Shown one piece after another: positions 26,644 to 36,000 of a DNA stretch of 64,000 nt; within the stretch, counting starts at the first letter, position 1; every line of letters starts with the position of its first letter. The notes under the pieces were generated by a model, which was given only the letters and a program-made list of their open reading frames with translations, did not search any database and was not told where the DNA came from. A program made the translations under genes and the position numbers. Origin of the DNA: CAVONV01 sp963697355 (lineage in GTDB: Bacteria; Acidobacteriota; Vicinamibacteria; Marinacidobacterales; DATDRI01); NCBI GenBank assembly GCA_963697355.1, contig CAVONV010000007.1, positions 1 to 64,000 on the forward strand, written 5' to 3'.

Positions 26644-27898
26644 GAACTCCTTCCAGCGACCAGTGCTTTAGCGGCTGCTCCAGTGGCGTCACGAACCGAA
26701 GAGGCAACGTCCTCGGGTCGTCTCGCCACGCCAGCGACAAATATTCTCTGCTACCGGATCCTCGATACCGAATCCGTCTTCATCTTTCTTGAAGTCGATG
26801 GAAAGCTCTCCTTCGGTCAAGTTGGAGACCATGCCGGTAGCCAGAACGACTAGGTCCGCTGTCACCTCTTCCAGCTTCAACGCTTCCACATTCTCGACTT
26901 TTAGTACCAAGCCGCCGGCATCGCTTTTGTCAATCTTGCCGACTTTGCCCTTGACGAGGTTGACGCCCTCCATGGCTGCTACTCTGACGAGTACGTCTTC
27001 GTTACGTCCGGGGGTGCGGCGGTCGATGTAATACATGGTGACTTCGCACTCTGGAATCTGTTCTTTCACATAAGTCGCTTGCTTCAACGAAGCGAGACAG
27101 CAGATTCCGGAGCAGTAGGGTAGATGGTTCACGTCGCGAGAGCCGGCACATTGTACGAAAGCGACCTTCTGGGGAGGCTGCCCGTTGGAGGGCCTCAGAG
27201 ATTTTTCCACCTGTTGGTCCTGCCGGAGCAGCGAGACGTTCCATGTGCACGTTGGCAATCACATCCGCGAGCTTTCCACCGCCGAGCTCAGGAAGTTTCT
27301 CCAGAGGATAGGGTTTCCAACCCGTCGCCAGCACTATGGCGCTGACCTCGACCACTTGCTCCCTCTCGGTGGCTTCGAGATTGATGGCGTCATATTTACA
27401 GGCATCGACAATAGCTTTGAGGTCCTCGGAGGAACAGGCGCTCTTGTCGAGGACGAATCGGTTCGGCCAAGCGTCGGGGTGAGGCAGTCGAATGGCTGGA
27501 ACCTCCGCCATTCCCAGGTTGAATGTGTCCTTCACCTTCCCGGTGCAAACTTTCGAGCACTCTCCACAGGCCGTACAACGCTCGTTCACGTACATCGGGC
27601 TCTGGGTCAATGTCACCGTCCAACCATCACCCTTACGTTCCGACTTCGTCACGCGGGTCGATGTCATGACGCGCACCCGAGGATTTCGTTCCAAGCGGCG
27701 GATGTTGATCTCCATTCCGCACGAGGGTGGACACAACTTCGGGAAGTACTGATGGCTACGCAACACGCGACCGCCCACCGTCGGGTCACGCTCCACCAAG
27801 ATCACTTCGTAGCCCGCTTCGGCTGCTTCCAGTGCTGCCGTGACGCCGGCAATACCCGCCCCCACTACGAGAAGGGGCTTTGGTGTCGATGCGTTCAT
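26640..27898 (-). CDS. qmoA: QmoA, HdrA-like flavoprotein; two frameshifts
   Basis: Starts MNASTPKPLLVVGAGIAG with a dinucleotide-binding fold, then CPPSCGMEINIRRLE and a ferredoxin motif (CTACGECSKVCTG). At about 27202-27206 (five-base homopolymer) the frame shifts; the next frame resumes RPSNGQPPQKVAFVQCAGSR. A second shift at about 26739-26741 restores VAGVARRPEDVASSVRDATG and a stop that overlaps the qmoB start exactly. Both are repaired by removing one base from a homopolymer, so they are most likely sequence errors. QmoA is thought to contact AprBA. Its start overlaps the YkgJ-like gene by four bases. Confidence 0.92.
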
Positions 27899-28710
27899 GC
27901 GTTCCTCCCCGCCTCCGCTTCCGACTCTCGCGCCTTCAAAGTGGGTTCCGCAAAGAGAGCAAAGCGCAGCCAGCGAAAGGCGAAACGAAGCAGAGCCTCG
28001 TCGTCGCTTCGGATTTCGTCAACGAGATCATTTTCCAATTCAAAACGCTCGAGGAAACTCGATTCGAAAACGAACCGGCGAAACCGGTCCAGGTCATAAC
28101 AGCCGGTGTGGAACATCTCGATCCGGCGAAGGTCGAGCTGACGTCCCCCGATGAACCAAGGGTGTGAGACGATATCCCGGAAGCCGGATTCAAGCTCCTC
28201 TTGCCGAATGATTCCCTCACTCGTTTTCCAGCTTTCGATCGTCCACTCTTTCTTCTCGGTCCGGCCTTCGCAAAAATCATCTTCGAAAAGGAAGTGAACC
28301 GGCTCCGGCTCCTCACCTGCCCGCGCCGGTGGAATCCCCATTCCCAGGGGATACATGCGACAAGACCACGGTCGGTCGTGATAGACCGCACAACCCTGCT
28401 CTCCCACGAAGAAGCACTTCTTCCGGTCGTCCTCATTCATCTTCAACATGACGACAGGCAGCTGAAGGTCCTTGGTAATGGGCGTCATCGTGTACTTGTC
28501 GAGAAACTCGGTCGTCGTCAGCTCCAGGCGGCGGGAAAGCCGTAGCACATCCACCGGGGTGAGCATGATGTTGACGTCCGCGCAACATCGCGTGAAGCAC
28601 GAGAGGTCCTTGTGGCAGCCGAAGCAGAATGTCTCCCCCGGCTGCACTTGCTTCCGGTCCTTTAGGTCTCCCGGAAGCTCGACGGTATCTTTTGTCATTA
28701 GGGTTTTCAT
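27895..28710 (-). CDS. YkgJ-type cysteine-cluster protein in the apr-qmo unit
   Basis: About 271 residues, starting MKTLMTKDTVEL at 28710 after a GAGG site; an upstream ATG would add unconserved residues. The N-terminal half has the zinc/iron-chelating YkgJ pattern: FCFGCHKDLSCFTRCCADVN, then LTPVDVLRLSRRL, CFFVGEQGCAVYHDRPWSCR and MYPLG. The function of the family is not established, but the cysteine pattern suggests a metal or FeS site. It overlaps the qmoA start by four bases, so it is probably made together with QmoA. A role in cofactor handling for Apr/Qmo is inference. Confidence 0.8.
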   Translation of the reverse strand: MKTLMTKDTVELPGDLKDRKQVQPGETFCFGCHKDLSCFTRCCADVNIMLTPVDVLRLSRRLELTTTEFLDKYTMTPITKDLQLPVVMLKMNEDDRKKCFFVGEQGCAVYHDRPWSCRMYPLGMGIPPARAGEEPEPVHFLFEDDFCEGRTEKKEWTIESWKTSEGIIRQEELESGFRDIVSHPWFIGGRQLDLRRIEMFHTGCYDLDRFRRFVFESSFLERFELENDLVDEIRSDDEALLRFAFRWLRFALFAEPTLKARESEAEAGRNA

Positions 28711-28780
28711 TGCTGGCCTCCCAAATCTGTCTAACCTGAGGCAGTCAAGCATTCGAGCAGACCGCACTCAGGTTTCGTTC

Positions 28781-29092
28781 TCATTTTTTCCGATCGTCCT
28801 CGTTTTCTTCGCTATTGCCCTTTTTTATGATCCGATCTATGAGTGCGGTTTCGGACCATACGGCTAGCGGCGATGTACTCCCGGTCTCGGGAGCGGTGAC
28901 CCGATAACGATAAGAAGCCTTCACTCGGTACTGTTCCCACATCCAATCCCATCCGCTGCGGTAGTAAGGACACTCGTTATTGAAACACGCCCACTGGAAG
29001 AGTTTTTGCCAACCCGAATTCTCGGGCATCTCAAACTGCTTCAACGGCTGGTCGCAGTGGGGACAACAGAGGCTCTCTCGGGGACTCGACAT
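28781..29092 (-). CDS. Zinc-ribbon protein in the apr-qmo unit
   Basis: A 103-residue protein with a four-cysteine zinc ribbon: CCPHCDQPL and CFNNECPYY. The rest is Trp/Tyr rich (SGWDWMWEQYRVKASYRYRV) with a charged C-terminus. It lies between aprA and the YkgJ-like gene on the same strand, 65 bases after the aprA stop. I do not recognise a named family; the position suggests a conserved accessory of the APS reductase/Qmo system. Confidence 0.65.
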   Translation of the reverse strand: MSSPRESLCCPHCDQPLKQFEMPENSGWQKLFQWACFNNECPYYRSGWDWMWEQYRVKASYRYRVTAPETGSTSPLAVWSETALIDRIIKKGNSEENEDDRKK

Positions 29093-29113
29093 GGGATCTC
29101 AGAGCCGGTAGGC

Positions 29114-29142
29114 GGTCCCGGGCGCGCGTGGCGCCCGGGACC
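29114..29142 (-). terminator. Strong hairpin after aprA
   Basis: A perfect 12-bp stem, GGTCCCGGGCGC and GCGCCCGGGACC, with a 5-base loop lies 15 bases beyond the aprA stop. No T-tract follows. It probably stabilises the abundant aprBA mRNA and limits readthrough into the downstream qmo segment. Confidence 0.7.
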
Positions 29143-29157
29143 CGGTGCTAACGGACA

Positions 29158-31065
29158 TTAGCCACCAAGGAGCTCGTGGTCACCCGACTCCTTGAAAAGC
29201 GGGATAATGGGGATTTTCTCCATCGTCCACTTCTCAGTGGCAGGATCCATCTTGCAGTTGACGAAGACCTTCCATTCTTTGTCCATCTTCGGCTTGTCGG
29301 ACCGGAAGTAGTATCCCGGCCAACGAGTCTCTTCACGGAAGAGAATGGAGCGTACATGAGCTTCTGCTTGATACATGCGATGTGTATTCTCATGGGCACG
29401 CATGAGCTCGTGCAGGTCCCTAGCCGCCAGCTTCTCGGCATCCTCCTTGAGGAAGGCTAAGAGCTCGAGCGCCTTCTCGAGGTTCTTCTCAGAAGTGGTG
29501 AACTGGGCGCTCACGCCGCCGGCGTACTCGTCCATGAGCTTCTGCAACCGCATCATGAACATCTTGGGGAGAATGTAGTAGGGATTCACATCCTCTTGCG
29601 TCGTCTTGTCCTTGTACTCTTCGAAGGTAGCAAGAGGTTGTAAGGCCTTCTTCTTCATCTCCTCGATGGCCGCCATGTCGTACTTGGTCGCGGGGTTCTC
29701 CTTGACCACGTAGCGAACCATGGCCTTACCGGCAATACGCCCTTCAGCGTGGGAGCCGGAGGAGAACTTGTGAGAAGAGGCACCGGAAGCGTCACCAGCG
29801 CAGAAGAGTCCCTTCACCGTGGACATGTTCTCGTAGCCCCAGAAGTAATCCGCAGGTGCTAGATCTTCAGGACCACTCACCCAGGCACCCGAAGCGCCCG
29901 AGTGCGAACCGATGAAGTAAGGCTCGGCAGCGGCGATTTCAGAGGCCTTTTCCTCAGGAGCCGTGTTGGTCGCGGCCCAGAGAATGGCCTGAGAAATCGT
30001 CATGTCCAGAAAGTCTTCCCAAGCTTCCGCCTCGAGCTCTTTCAGCTTCTTCTTGGCGGCCTTCGGGTCACCTTCCTTCTCGGCGATGTTCTTGATGGCC
30101 TGCTCGGTGCGCATGTAGATCGGGCCCTTGCCCTCCATCACATCGAGCATCATCAGATAGTTGCGGAGGTTGGCAGGAACCGGCTTGACGGCCCCGTAAG
30201 GTTTCCAGTTCTCGAGCTCGGGTTTGCGGGTCTGCATGTAGACCTCGTCCATCGCGTTGGTCGCGGTCGACTTGAACAGCAAGAACCAGGCACCCACTGG
30301 ACCGTAGGCATCCTTGAAACGAACGGGAATGAACCGAACCTCTTGGCAAGTGAGCTCAGCACCAGCCTTGAGGCAGAAGTAGGTGGAAGCGCCGGCATTC
30401 CAAGGTGGATACCAAGCACGACCCATACCCTCGCCCGCGGAGCGCGGCTTGAAGACATGTACGGCGCCGCCCATAGAGACGAGAGTCGCCTTCGCCTTGA
30501 AGATATAGAAGGTCTCCTCACGAACCGAGAAGCCAACGGCACCCACACAGCGGTCGCCGTCCATCAGCGGATCCGTGATGAAAACGCGCTCGTAGATGTT
30601 GTCTACACCTATGGCATTCTTGGCGGCCTCGGCCACGATGACCTTGTAGGACTCGCCGTTGATCATGAGCTGCCAACGTCCCTCATGAACGTAGCCGCCG
30701 TCCTTGTCTTTCCAAATGGGCAGGCCCCACTTTTCGAACAAGTGCACCGAGGAGTCCACGTGGCGTGCAATGTTGGCCACCAGATCCTCACGGGTGATTC
30801 CCATAAGATCATTGCGGACATAGTCCACATAGTCCTTGATCGTGTTATCTCCGTCCTTCAACCCCACGTACTGGTTGATAGCGGACAGGCCCATGGCAAC
30901 AGCACCGGAGCGATCCATGGCCGCTTTATCTACCACGGTCACTTTGAGGCCATTTTCTTTTGCCCAGTAGGCAGCTTCTACTGCGGCGCCACAAGCCGAC
31001 ATCCCGCCTCCAAGGATGAGGAGATCAGTGTCGACCTCGACGGTTTTAAAGTCTTGCATCGTCAT
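29158..31065 (-). CDS. aprA: APS reductase, alpha subunit
   Basis: About 635 residues, an FAD enzyme of the fumarate-reductase fold: LLILGGGMSACGAAVEAAYW is the FAD-binding start, and GDASGASSHKFSSGSHAEGR is characteristic of AprA. With AprB it reduces APS to sulfite and AMP in the cytoplasm. The ATG at 31065 follows a GAGGAGAG site; the frame stays open farther upstream, but that overlaps aprB. It is intact and lies 7 bases after aprB. Confidence 0.96.
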   Translation of the reverse strand: MTMQDFKTVEVDTDLLILGGGMSACGAAVEAAYWAKENGLKVTVVDKAAMDRSGAVAMGLSAINQYVGLKDGDNTIKDYVDYVRNDLMGITREDLVANIARHVDSSVHLFEKWGLPIWKDKDGGYVHEGRWQLMINGESYKVIVAEAAKNAIGVDNIYERVFITDPLMDGDRCVGAVGFSVREETFYIFKAKATLVSMGGAVHVFKPRSAGEGMGRAWYPPWNAGASTYFCLKAGAELTCQEVRFIPVRFKDAYGPVGAWFLLFKSTATNAMDEVYMQTRKPELENWKPYGAVKPVPANLRNYLMMLDVMEGKGPIYMRTEQAIKNIAEKEGDPKAAKKKLKELEAEAWEDFLDMTISQAILWAATNTAPEEKASEIAAAEPYFIGSHSGASGAWVSGPEDLAPADYFWGYENMSTVKGLFCAGDASGASSHKFSSGSHAEGRIAGKAMVRYVVKENPATKYDMAAIEEMKKKALQPLATFEEYKDKTTQEDVNPYYILPKMFMMRLQKLMDEYAGGVSAQFTTSEKNLEKALELLAFLKEDAEKLAARDLHELMRAHENTHRMYQAEAHVRSILFREETRWPGYYFRSDKPKMDKEWKVFVNCKMDPATEKWTMEKIPIIPLFKESGDHELLGG

Positions 31066-31072
31066 CTCTCCT

Positions 31073-31510
31073 CTATTTCTTGGTCCAAACTTCAGGTAAA
31101 CCACAGGATTCCGGCTCAGTGAAAAGAACCGGGCCATCCAGGGAGGGCGCGTTGGCCCAGCCGCCGGTAGGCTCCGCTTTGCCTTCAGGTGTGGTACGGA
31201 TCGGGAACTTGAAGCGCTTCACGGTACCGTTGCGGAACTTCACCGTCCACATGATGTTGTCGGTGGAGCGCATCGGAACCACCGAAGCCCCCATGGGGAC
31301 GAAATCCGCGTAGCCGCGAACGTCAACGGCCTGGGTCGGGCAAATCTTCACGCAGTTGTAGCACTCCCAGCACATTTCCGGTTCACGGTTGTACGCCTTC
31401 ATCTTGTCCTTGTCGAGGACCATGAGGTCGTTGGGACAGATGTACTGGCAGGCAGTCTTATCGAGCGCCTTGCACCCGTCACATTTGTCCGGGTTTACGA
31501 AACTTGGCAT
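31073..31510 (-). CDS. aprB: APS reductase, beta subunit
   Basis: A 145-residue ferredoxin-like protein with two 4Fe-4S clusters (CDGCKALDKTACQYICP and CWECYNCVKICP) followed by the beta-rich C-terminal tail that wraps AprA. It passes electrons from QmoABC to the flavin of AprA. It heads the aprBA operon; a GGAGG site precedes its ATG. The long upstream region holds a sigma-54-like element and a palindrome matching those of dsrAB. Confidence 0.96.
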   Translation of the reverse strand: MPSFVNPDKCDGCKALDKTACQYICPNDLMVLDKDKMKAYNREPEMCWECYNCVKICPTQAVDVRGYADFVPMGASVVPMRSTDNIMWTVKFRNGTVKRFKFPIRTTPEGKAEPTGGWANAPSLDGPVLFTEPESCGLPEVWTKK

Positions 31511-31722
31511 TCTTCACCTCCTAGGAAGCTCTTTGCCGACTGGACATAGGGGGTAACCGTGATGCAGGATGTCTTCACGGCAACCATAATATTTGGGAAG
31601 CCAAACTCACTGGTGCAGTCGCAAGAGCTTGAAACCTCGAAACGAAGTCTCATATCCGGATTTGGCCTCCCAAAATCGTGTATTTTTCCTATACCTCCTC
31701 AACAATACAGTGCCACCGCTCC

Positions 31723-31739
31723 TTCACGAACTGTGCCAG
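31723..31739 (-). promoter_or_regulatory. Sigma-54-like promoter of aprBA
   Basis: The minus strand reads CTGGCACAGTTCGTGAA. TGGCAC is perfect for -24; the -12 part is GTGA, weaker than TTGC. The element lies about 213 bases upstream of aprB and shares TGGCACAGT, a C and TGA with the element upstream of dsrAB at identical spacing. Confidence 0.42.
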
Positions 31740-31862
31740 CACGACCATTCGCTGATGGGCCGCGCCATCTCACTGAAAGGAGCGGACTTGGCAAAGCCCA
31801 GGGCGTATGTGACCCCCTACCGAGCAAGGGAAGGTGCGTCTGCTCCCCCAGGGCGCACGCAA

Positions 31863-31873
31863 TTTGGCTCAAA
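31863..31873. promoter_or_regulatory. Palindrome upstream of aprBA shared with dsrAB
   Basis: TTTG-GCT-CAAA is the core of the dsrAB palindrome; flanks are less symmetric here. Its centre lies about 130 bases upstream of the sigma-54-like element, close to the 124 bases seen at dsrAB. A GTGCGT and a CCCCAG occur at matching places upstream of both copies. Confidence 0.5.
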
Positions 31874-32067
31874 ACCCTGACAGCGCTAGCTCTACGCCCA
31901 TTGAGACGCGACAAGTTCTGTATCGGGAGATAGCGCGTTTGTGCTAGAATCATCCTCGTACGAATTGCCTACGCCGTGTGGCTAATTTGTTCTAGGAGAA
32001 CCCACAGGGAAGGTTCACATATTCGCGGCAGAAAGGTCCTGAGAACAAAAAGGAAGACGAGAAGCAA

Positions 32068-32097
32068 GTAACCAGTAGCCGGTGGCCTACTGGTTAC
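32068..32097. repeat. Perfect inverted repeat, 11-bp arms
   Basis: GTAACCAGTAG and CTACTGGTTAC flank an 8-base loop (CCGGTGGC). No T-tract follows on either side. It sits midway between aprBA and a ferritin-like gene and could be an RNA hairpin, an operator or a REP-like element. Confidence 0.6.
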
Positions 32098-32273
32098 GTC
32101 CAACTAACTTCCCACGGGAACAGGCATGCAGGCAGTCAAGCAGGCCGAACGAATCTTTGCCTCGCAGTGCGGGTGTGCTGATGAGCTCTGACCGACCTCT
32201 GGGGTCTACCAGGCTTAGGCGCGATCTACTTTCTTCTTTCTCCTCTCTACTAGCCTCCCCCGGGCAGGGGCAC

Positions 32274-32348
32274 GGGGCATCCGCGCGAAGTCAGTCTCCG
32301 ATGCGGTTGACGTCGCCTGTCTTGGCCGTGCGGATGCTGGTCACTGTT
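32274..32348 (-). repeat. 75-bp repeat element, copy A
   Basis: On the minus strand this matches the element at 52369-52443 at about 68 of 75 positions. The ends GCATCCGCAC and GCGCGGATGC form a terminal stem with one mismatch. It starts about 18 bases after the stop of the upstream-encoded ferritin-like gene, in the sense direction, as copy B does after its gene. A 17-codon frame ending GDVNRIGD runs through it. Confidence 0.7.
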
Positions 32349-32365
32349 ATGGCTTTTCCAGGCAC

Positions 32366-32806
32366 TCAACTTCCGTAGGGATACAACCCCTTCTTGAGCT
32401 CTCCGAGCTGCTCGAGAAGTCTGTCGTGCTTAGCTTCGTCTGTCAGCAAATATTCTAAAAGTTGCTTGTGGACCGGAGACCAGGCTTTCTCTTTGAGCTC
32501 CTTGGCCATTCTGATGACATCCTTTTCCATTTCGTCATGCTCTTCGATTCTTGTCCAGATCTCGCCGATCTCCTCCGGACTCAAGCTCACTGCCTCCCGC
32601 GTCAGGCTGTCGATCATGAACTGCTGTACGCGATGATGCATCATGGAATCCTGGCGGATGATCTCCATGATCATTCGAATGACCGGATTAGCGGTGGATT
32701 CCATAATCTCAGCCGTTTGCTCCATGCTCTTCCGTTCGATGGACTGCCATTTCTTCAGCCCCTCCACCATCTCATCCACGCGCTCAGGTCCCTTCTTGGC
32801 TGTCAT
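32366..32806 (-). CDS. Ferritin-like four-helix protein
   Basis: A 146-residue all-helical protein. Pairs of Glu/Asp and His spaced as in diiron or ferritin-like bundles are seen in IIRQDSMMHHRVQQF, IWTRIEEHDEMEKD and LLTDEAKHDRLLEQL. There is no signal peptide or membrane helix. It could store iron or handle oxygen or NO stress, but the substrate is unknown. It stands alone between the aprBA upstream region and an octamer-repeat region. Confidence 0.65.
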   Translation of the reverse strand: MTAKKGPERVDEMVEGLKKWQSIERKSMEQTAEIMESTANPVIRMIMEIIRQDSMMHHRVQQFMIDSLTREAVSLSPEEIGEIWTRIEEHDEMEKDVIRMAKELKEKAWSPVHKQLLEYLLTDEAKHDRLLEQLGELKKGLYPYGS

Positions 32807-32828
32807 AGATTCTCCTCCTCCATAGTGA

Positions 32829-33060
32829 AACGGGCCAAATGCCTTAGGCCCCGTTCTATCTCTGCTCAGCCGTTAAGATATCAGAAAAAGAAAGAACTCA
32901 AGAACTCAACACCCAAGAACTCAGCACCCAAGAACTCGAGAATTTTGAGGCCGACGACCTCGGATCCGAAGAGGCTCCAGAATTCCAGCAGGAGAAAGGA
33001 GGAAGTGGATTTGCTTGTTTGGCTACTTTCTCCTTTATTCTTTCTCCTTCGTCGCTTTCT
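32829..33060. repeat. Octamer and pyrimidine-tract repeats
   Basis: This intergenic stretch has a hairpin (AACGGGCC paired with GGCCCCGTT with one bulge, 32829-32856), then five AAGAACTC-type units (about 32890-32942) and a pyrimidine tract of TTTCTCCTTTATTC type (about 33020-33060). These resemble short tandem repeats found in many intergenic spaces of this genome. Confidence 0.6.
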
Positions 33061-33093
33061 TACTAGCGTTCACGAGCGTACATTTGCGTCTCA

Positions 33094-36000
33094 TCATTCG
33101 TTTTCGTCGGCAACTTCCACCAGTGACCGCACTAGGCCGGCGTAGTTTTTCTCGACCGTGAATCCATACCGATAAAAAAACTGGGGTCGAAAGAAACCCG
33201 TGGTGAGCGAACGATATCCCGCCGTCCGGAGGCGGTTCGAAAGCTCTTCCATTAGAGCTCCGGCGACGCCTTTTCTCTGAAATCGATCCGACACCACGAT
33301 CTTGTCCATGTGAGCCGTTTTTGCTACGAAATCCACCTCGTAGAAGAGACCACCCACGAGGTGCCCTCTCTCGCTGACAGCCACTAAGAACCGATGATCG
33401 GGCCGAAATTGTACGGGCAACTTGTTGGACAAGAAGAGACCATGCAGTCGACCCACCTCCTTTGGATTGAGAGCGTGTCGGATCCGATAGGGATTGCCGT
33501 CCGAGTCCTCGAGTGTCACGACCATTTCACTTTGCTGGGATCCGGCCACTTCGGCGGGAACATACTCCGCTTCATCCTCGGGTTGGAGGTAGGGGTAAGA
33601 AAGTCGCGTGAGAAAGTAATCCTCTTCCGCACTGAGCTTCAGTTGAGAGCGGAGGTCCGAAACGGCGAAGCTCAAGGCATCCGGCTCCAATTCTTGACTG
33701 CGGAGCTCTTGAATGACTTTTCGTAGCCCTTCGACGAGAGGTGGGTCGGACTCCCTGAAGATCGTATCCAGAAAGAAGCGCGCCCGGACCTCCGGATGCA
33801 ACGTCTGCAGCTCGTCGAGATTATACGTCTCGTATATCTCCTGAAGGGTCCGCGCACGAGCCAAAACGGTAGCATCAGGATTGAGTCGCATCCAGCGGCG
33901 ATATCGTTTCGCGGCGAAGAAAAGACGCATCGGGAGAAAACCGCGGTCTTGGACCGAAGCCACAAACCGTTCGAGGGTTGCTCGAAACTCCGCATCCTTT
34001 TCAGGGTGAGAGTCTTTCAGAGCACCTTCCAGGAGCTCGACACCCCGTTCTTCTCCAACCACCTCGAGGACCGCCGAGTAGACGATATCCCAGCCTACAG
34101 TGCCGCGCAGGCGGGCATGCTCCTTTTCGATGGGTTCAACGAAGTCGTTTTTCAGTGATTGAACGAACTCGAGAAAAGAGGAGAAGGGCCGTCGCCCCGC
34201 AATAGAAACGAGGTGAGCGCCGGTATGGTAGTCGTGCATGGGCACGATGACATTCGTGGGTGTCGGCTCCGCCTCTCCCGTGCGGCGCCAAAGATCCACT
34301 TGAGCGCTCATCGCACTCCAAGCGGCGTAGGGCCAAATACTGAGGTAACGTTCCTCATGGTGTTTCTGGCGGGCAAGTCGCCTCAGCGCGCGATCCAAAG
34401 TGTCACCGGCGATGAACTCTTCGGTCCACAAGTCTTGCTCGGGCCAGTATCCTCCGAAACGTTCCACCAAGGGGCTCCGTTGGCGGGATTCGCCGCACAC
34501 GATCAACCAATCTGTTTCATCCTTGACTTGATCCGCCGAAAGCGAGCGATTGAGATTGACCGCCAAGTCGAACTGACCACTTAGACGCGTCTTCACCGCC
34601 ACTCTATAGACCGACTTCCCATGATCCGTTCCCAGAAGCCGCACCCACACACCGTTGGGCAGCATGTCTTCGAGACGGATGATGACTCCTTCCGAGAACA
34701 AAAAGACCGCCTCCCGAAGCATAGGCGTCGCCTTGAAAGCGCTCAAGAGGCGCCCCTTCGCATCCCCTTCCACGTCATCAGAGAACTCGACCACATCTTC
34801 CCACCGGTACTCTCTCCCCGTTTCCGGGTCGACGGCGATCCGAGATGCTGGACCCAGCCAAGCTCTGAACCCGTCTTCGAGACGCCGGCGAGCCTGGGCG
34901 GATTGTCGCTTGATCTCGGGGGCCGCAGGTTCAACGGACATCCTCGTGATGAACCCACGCAATCGACGGAAATGACTGGGATGCATGGCACCAAACTCGG
35001 AGAGAAAGTCGACGAGTGCCATTGCGGTTTGTCGCACCTCTCGCTCATCAGCCTCGAGCTCCGAGCGGTGGCAGCGCCGCTCGGTCTCACGCACAAAGGC
35101 ATCGAGTCGCTCAGATTCCATATCCCGCTCCGCCAGTATGGATATCGTGTCGGCGTCGAGGATATGGGCGGATGAATCCAAAAAAGACGACAACGTGTCG
35201 CTGAAAATCTGCAACGGCTCGGCATACACCAAGATTTGAAACGCCCTGCGAGATACCTCCGCGTGGCATGAAAACCTGGCTCTTCGGAGGATTTTCAAGG
35301 CCACATCTCTCAACTGACCGTCATCGAGGCTCCAGACGTGCTCGAGGACACGGACCGCCTGGACCCCGTCCTCTGCTTCGACGGCCTCCATCAGTGTTGC
35401 TGCTCGGTGAATATCGAGGAGGTCAGGATCCTTCTTGGTAAGGACCGCATCCGCGTCACGTCGATCTTCTTCCGTAGCTTCGTAAACGCCTGTTCGGCGA
35501 GCCCATTCGAGGTCAGGTGAGATATGGCGACGACGGTTCCGATGCCGAAGCTCGAGCGGCGCGAACAGTACGAGTTCTTCGTTTCCCAACCATAGGCCCG
35601 GCGTCCTGAGAAGCGCTCCAAGATCGAGCGCCCCCCGACCATGGCGATACAAAACACAACCGACCTGGGTAAGGTTGTCGCCGACCTTCTCAACCGTCAA
35701 CGATGTCCCGGTTGACGCCAGGATCATACAGTTGCCATCAGCGCTTAGATCTTGCGTCGTCGTTCCAAGCTTCTGAAAAAACCAGTTGGGCACCGTTACC
35801 TCAGCGCCGCCAACGTTCAAGGTCGTCCTTCGGTACATCAACTCTATGACGTCGGCGAAGTTGTTCTCTATGGCTTTGCGTCGATAAGTGCCTTTTGGGG
35901 TCAGCTCGCCTCGCGCCTGATCGAACTCCCGGTCGATGACCGTGAAATCGACGATCCGCTCGAAAGGCTCTATGAATGAATTGGCGGAAACCACCAGGGA

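Larger units (their letters stand above)
31511..32365. other. Long intergenic region upstream of aprBA
   Basis: About 855 bases without a credible gene. It contains, from low to high coordinate, a sigma-54-like element (31723-31739), the TTTGGCTCAAA palindrome (31863-31873), an 11-bp perfect inverted repeat (32068-32097), and a 75-bp repeat element (32274-32348). Short reading frames here show no family signature. Confidence 0.6.

Noticed and set aside
24387..27898. qmoA and qmoB as pseudogenes
   Set aside because: Each break is a single extra base in a homopolymer, and all motifs and the start-stop overlap are restored by its removal.
31559..31933. Plus-strand reading frame upstream of aprBA
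   Set aside because: Composition is not protein-like, there is no ribosome site, and it overlaps the shared regulatory motifs.
32274..32348. Conserved micropeptide SIRTxKTGDVxRIGD in the 75-bp element
   Set aside because: The copies differ at three codons and all three changes alter the amino acid, with no synonymous change. This argues for nucleotide-level conservation. Starts also differ (GTG versus ATG).
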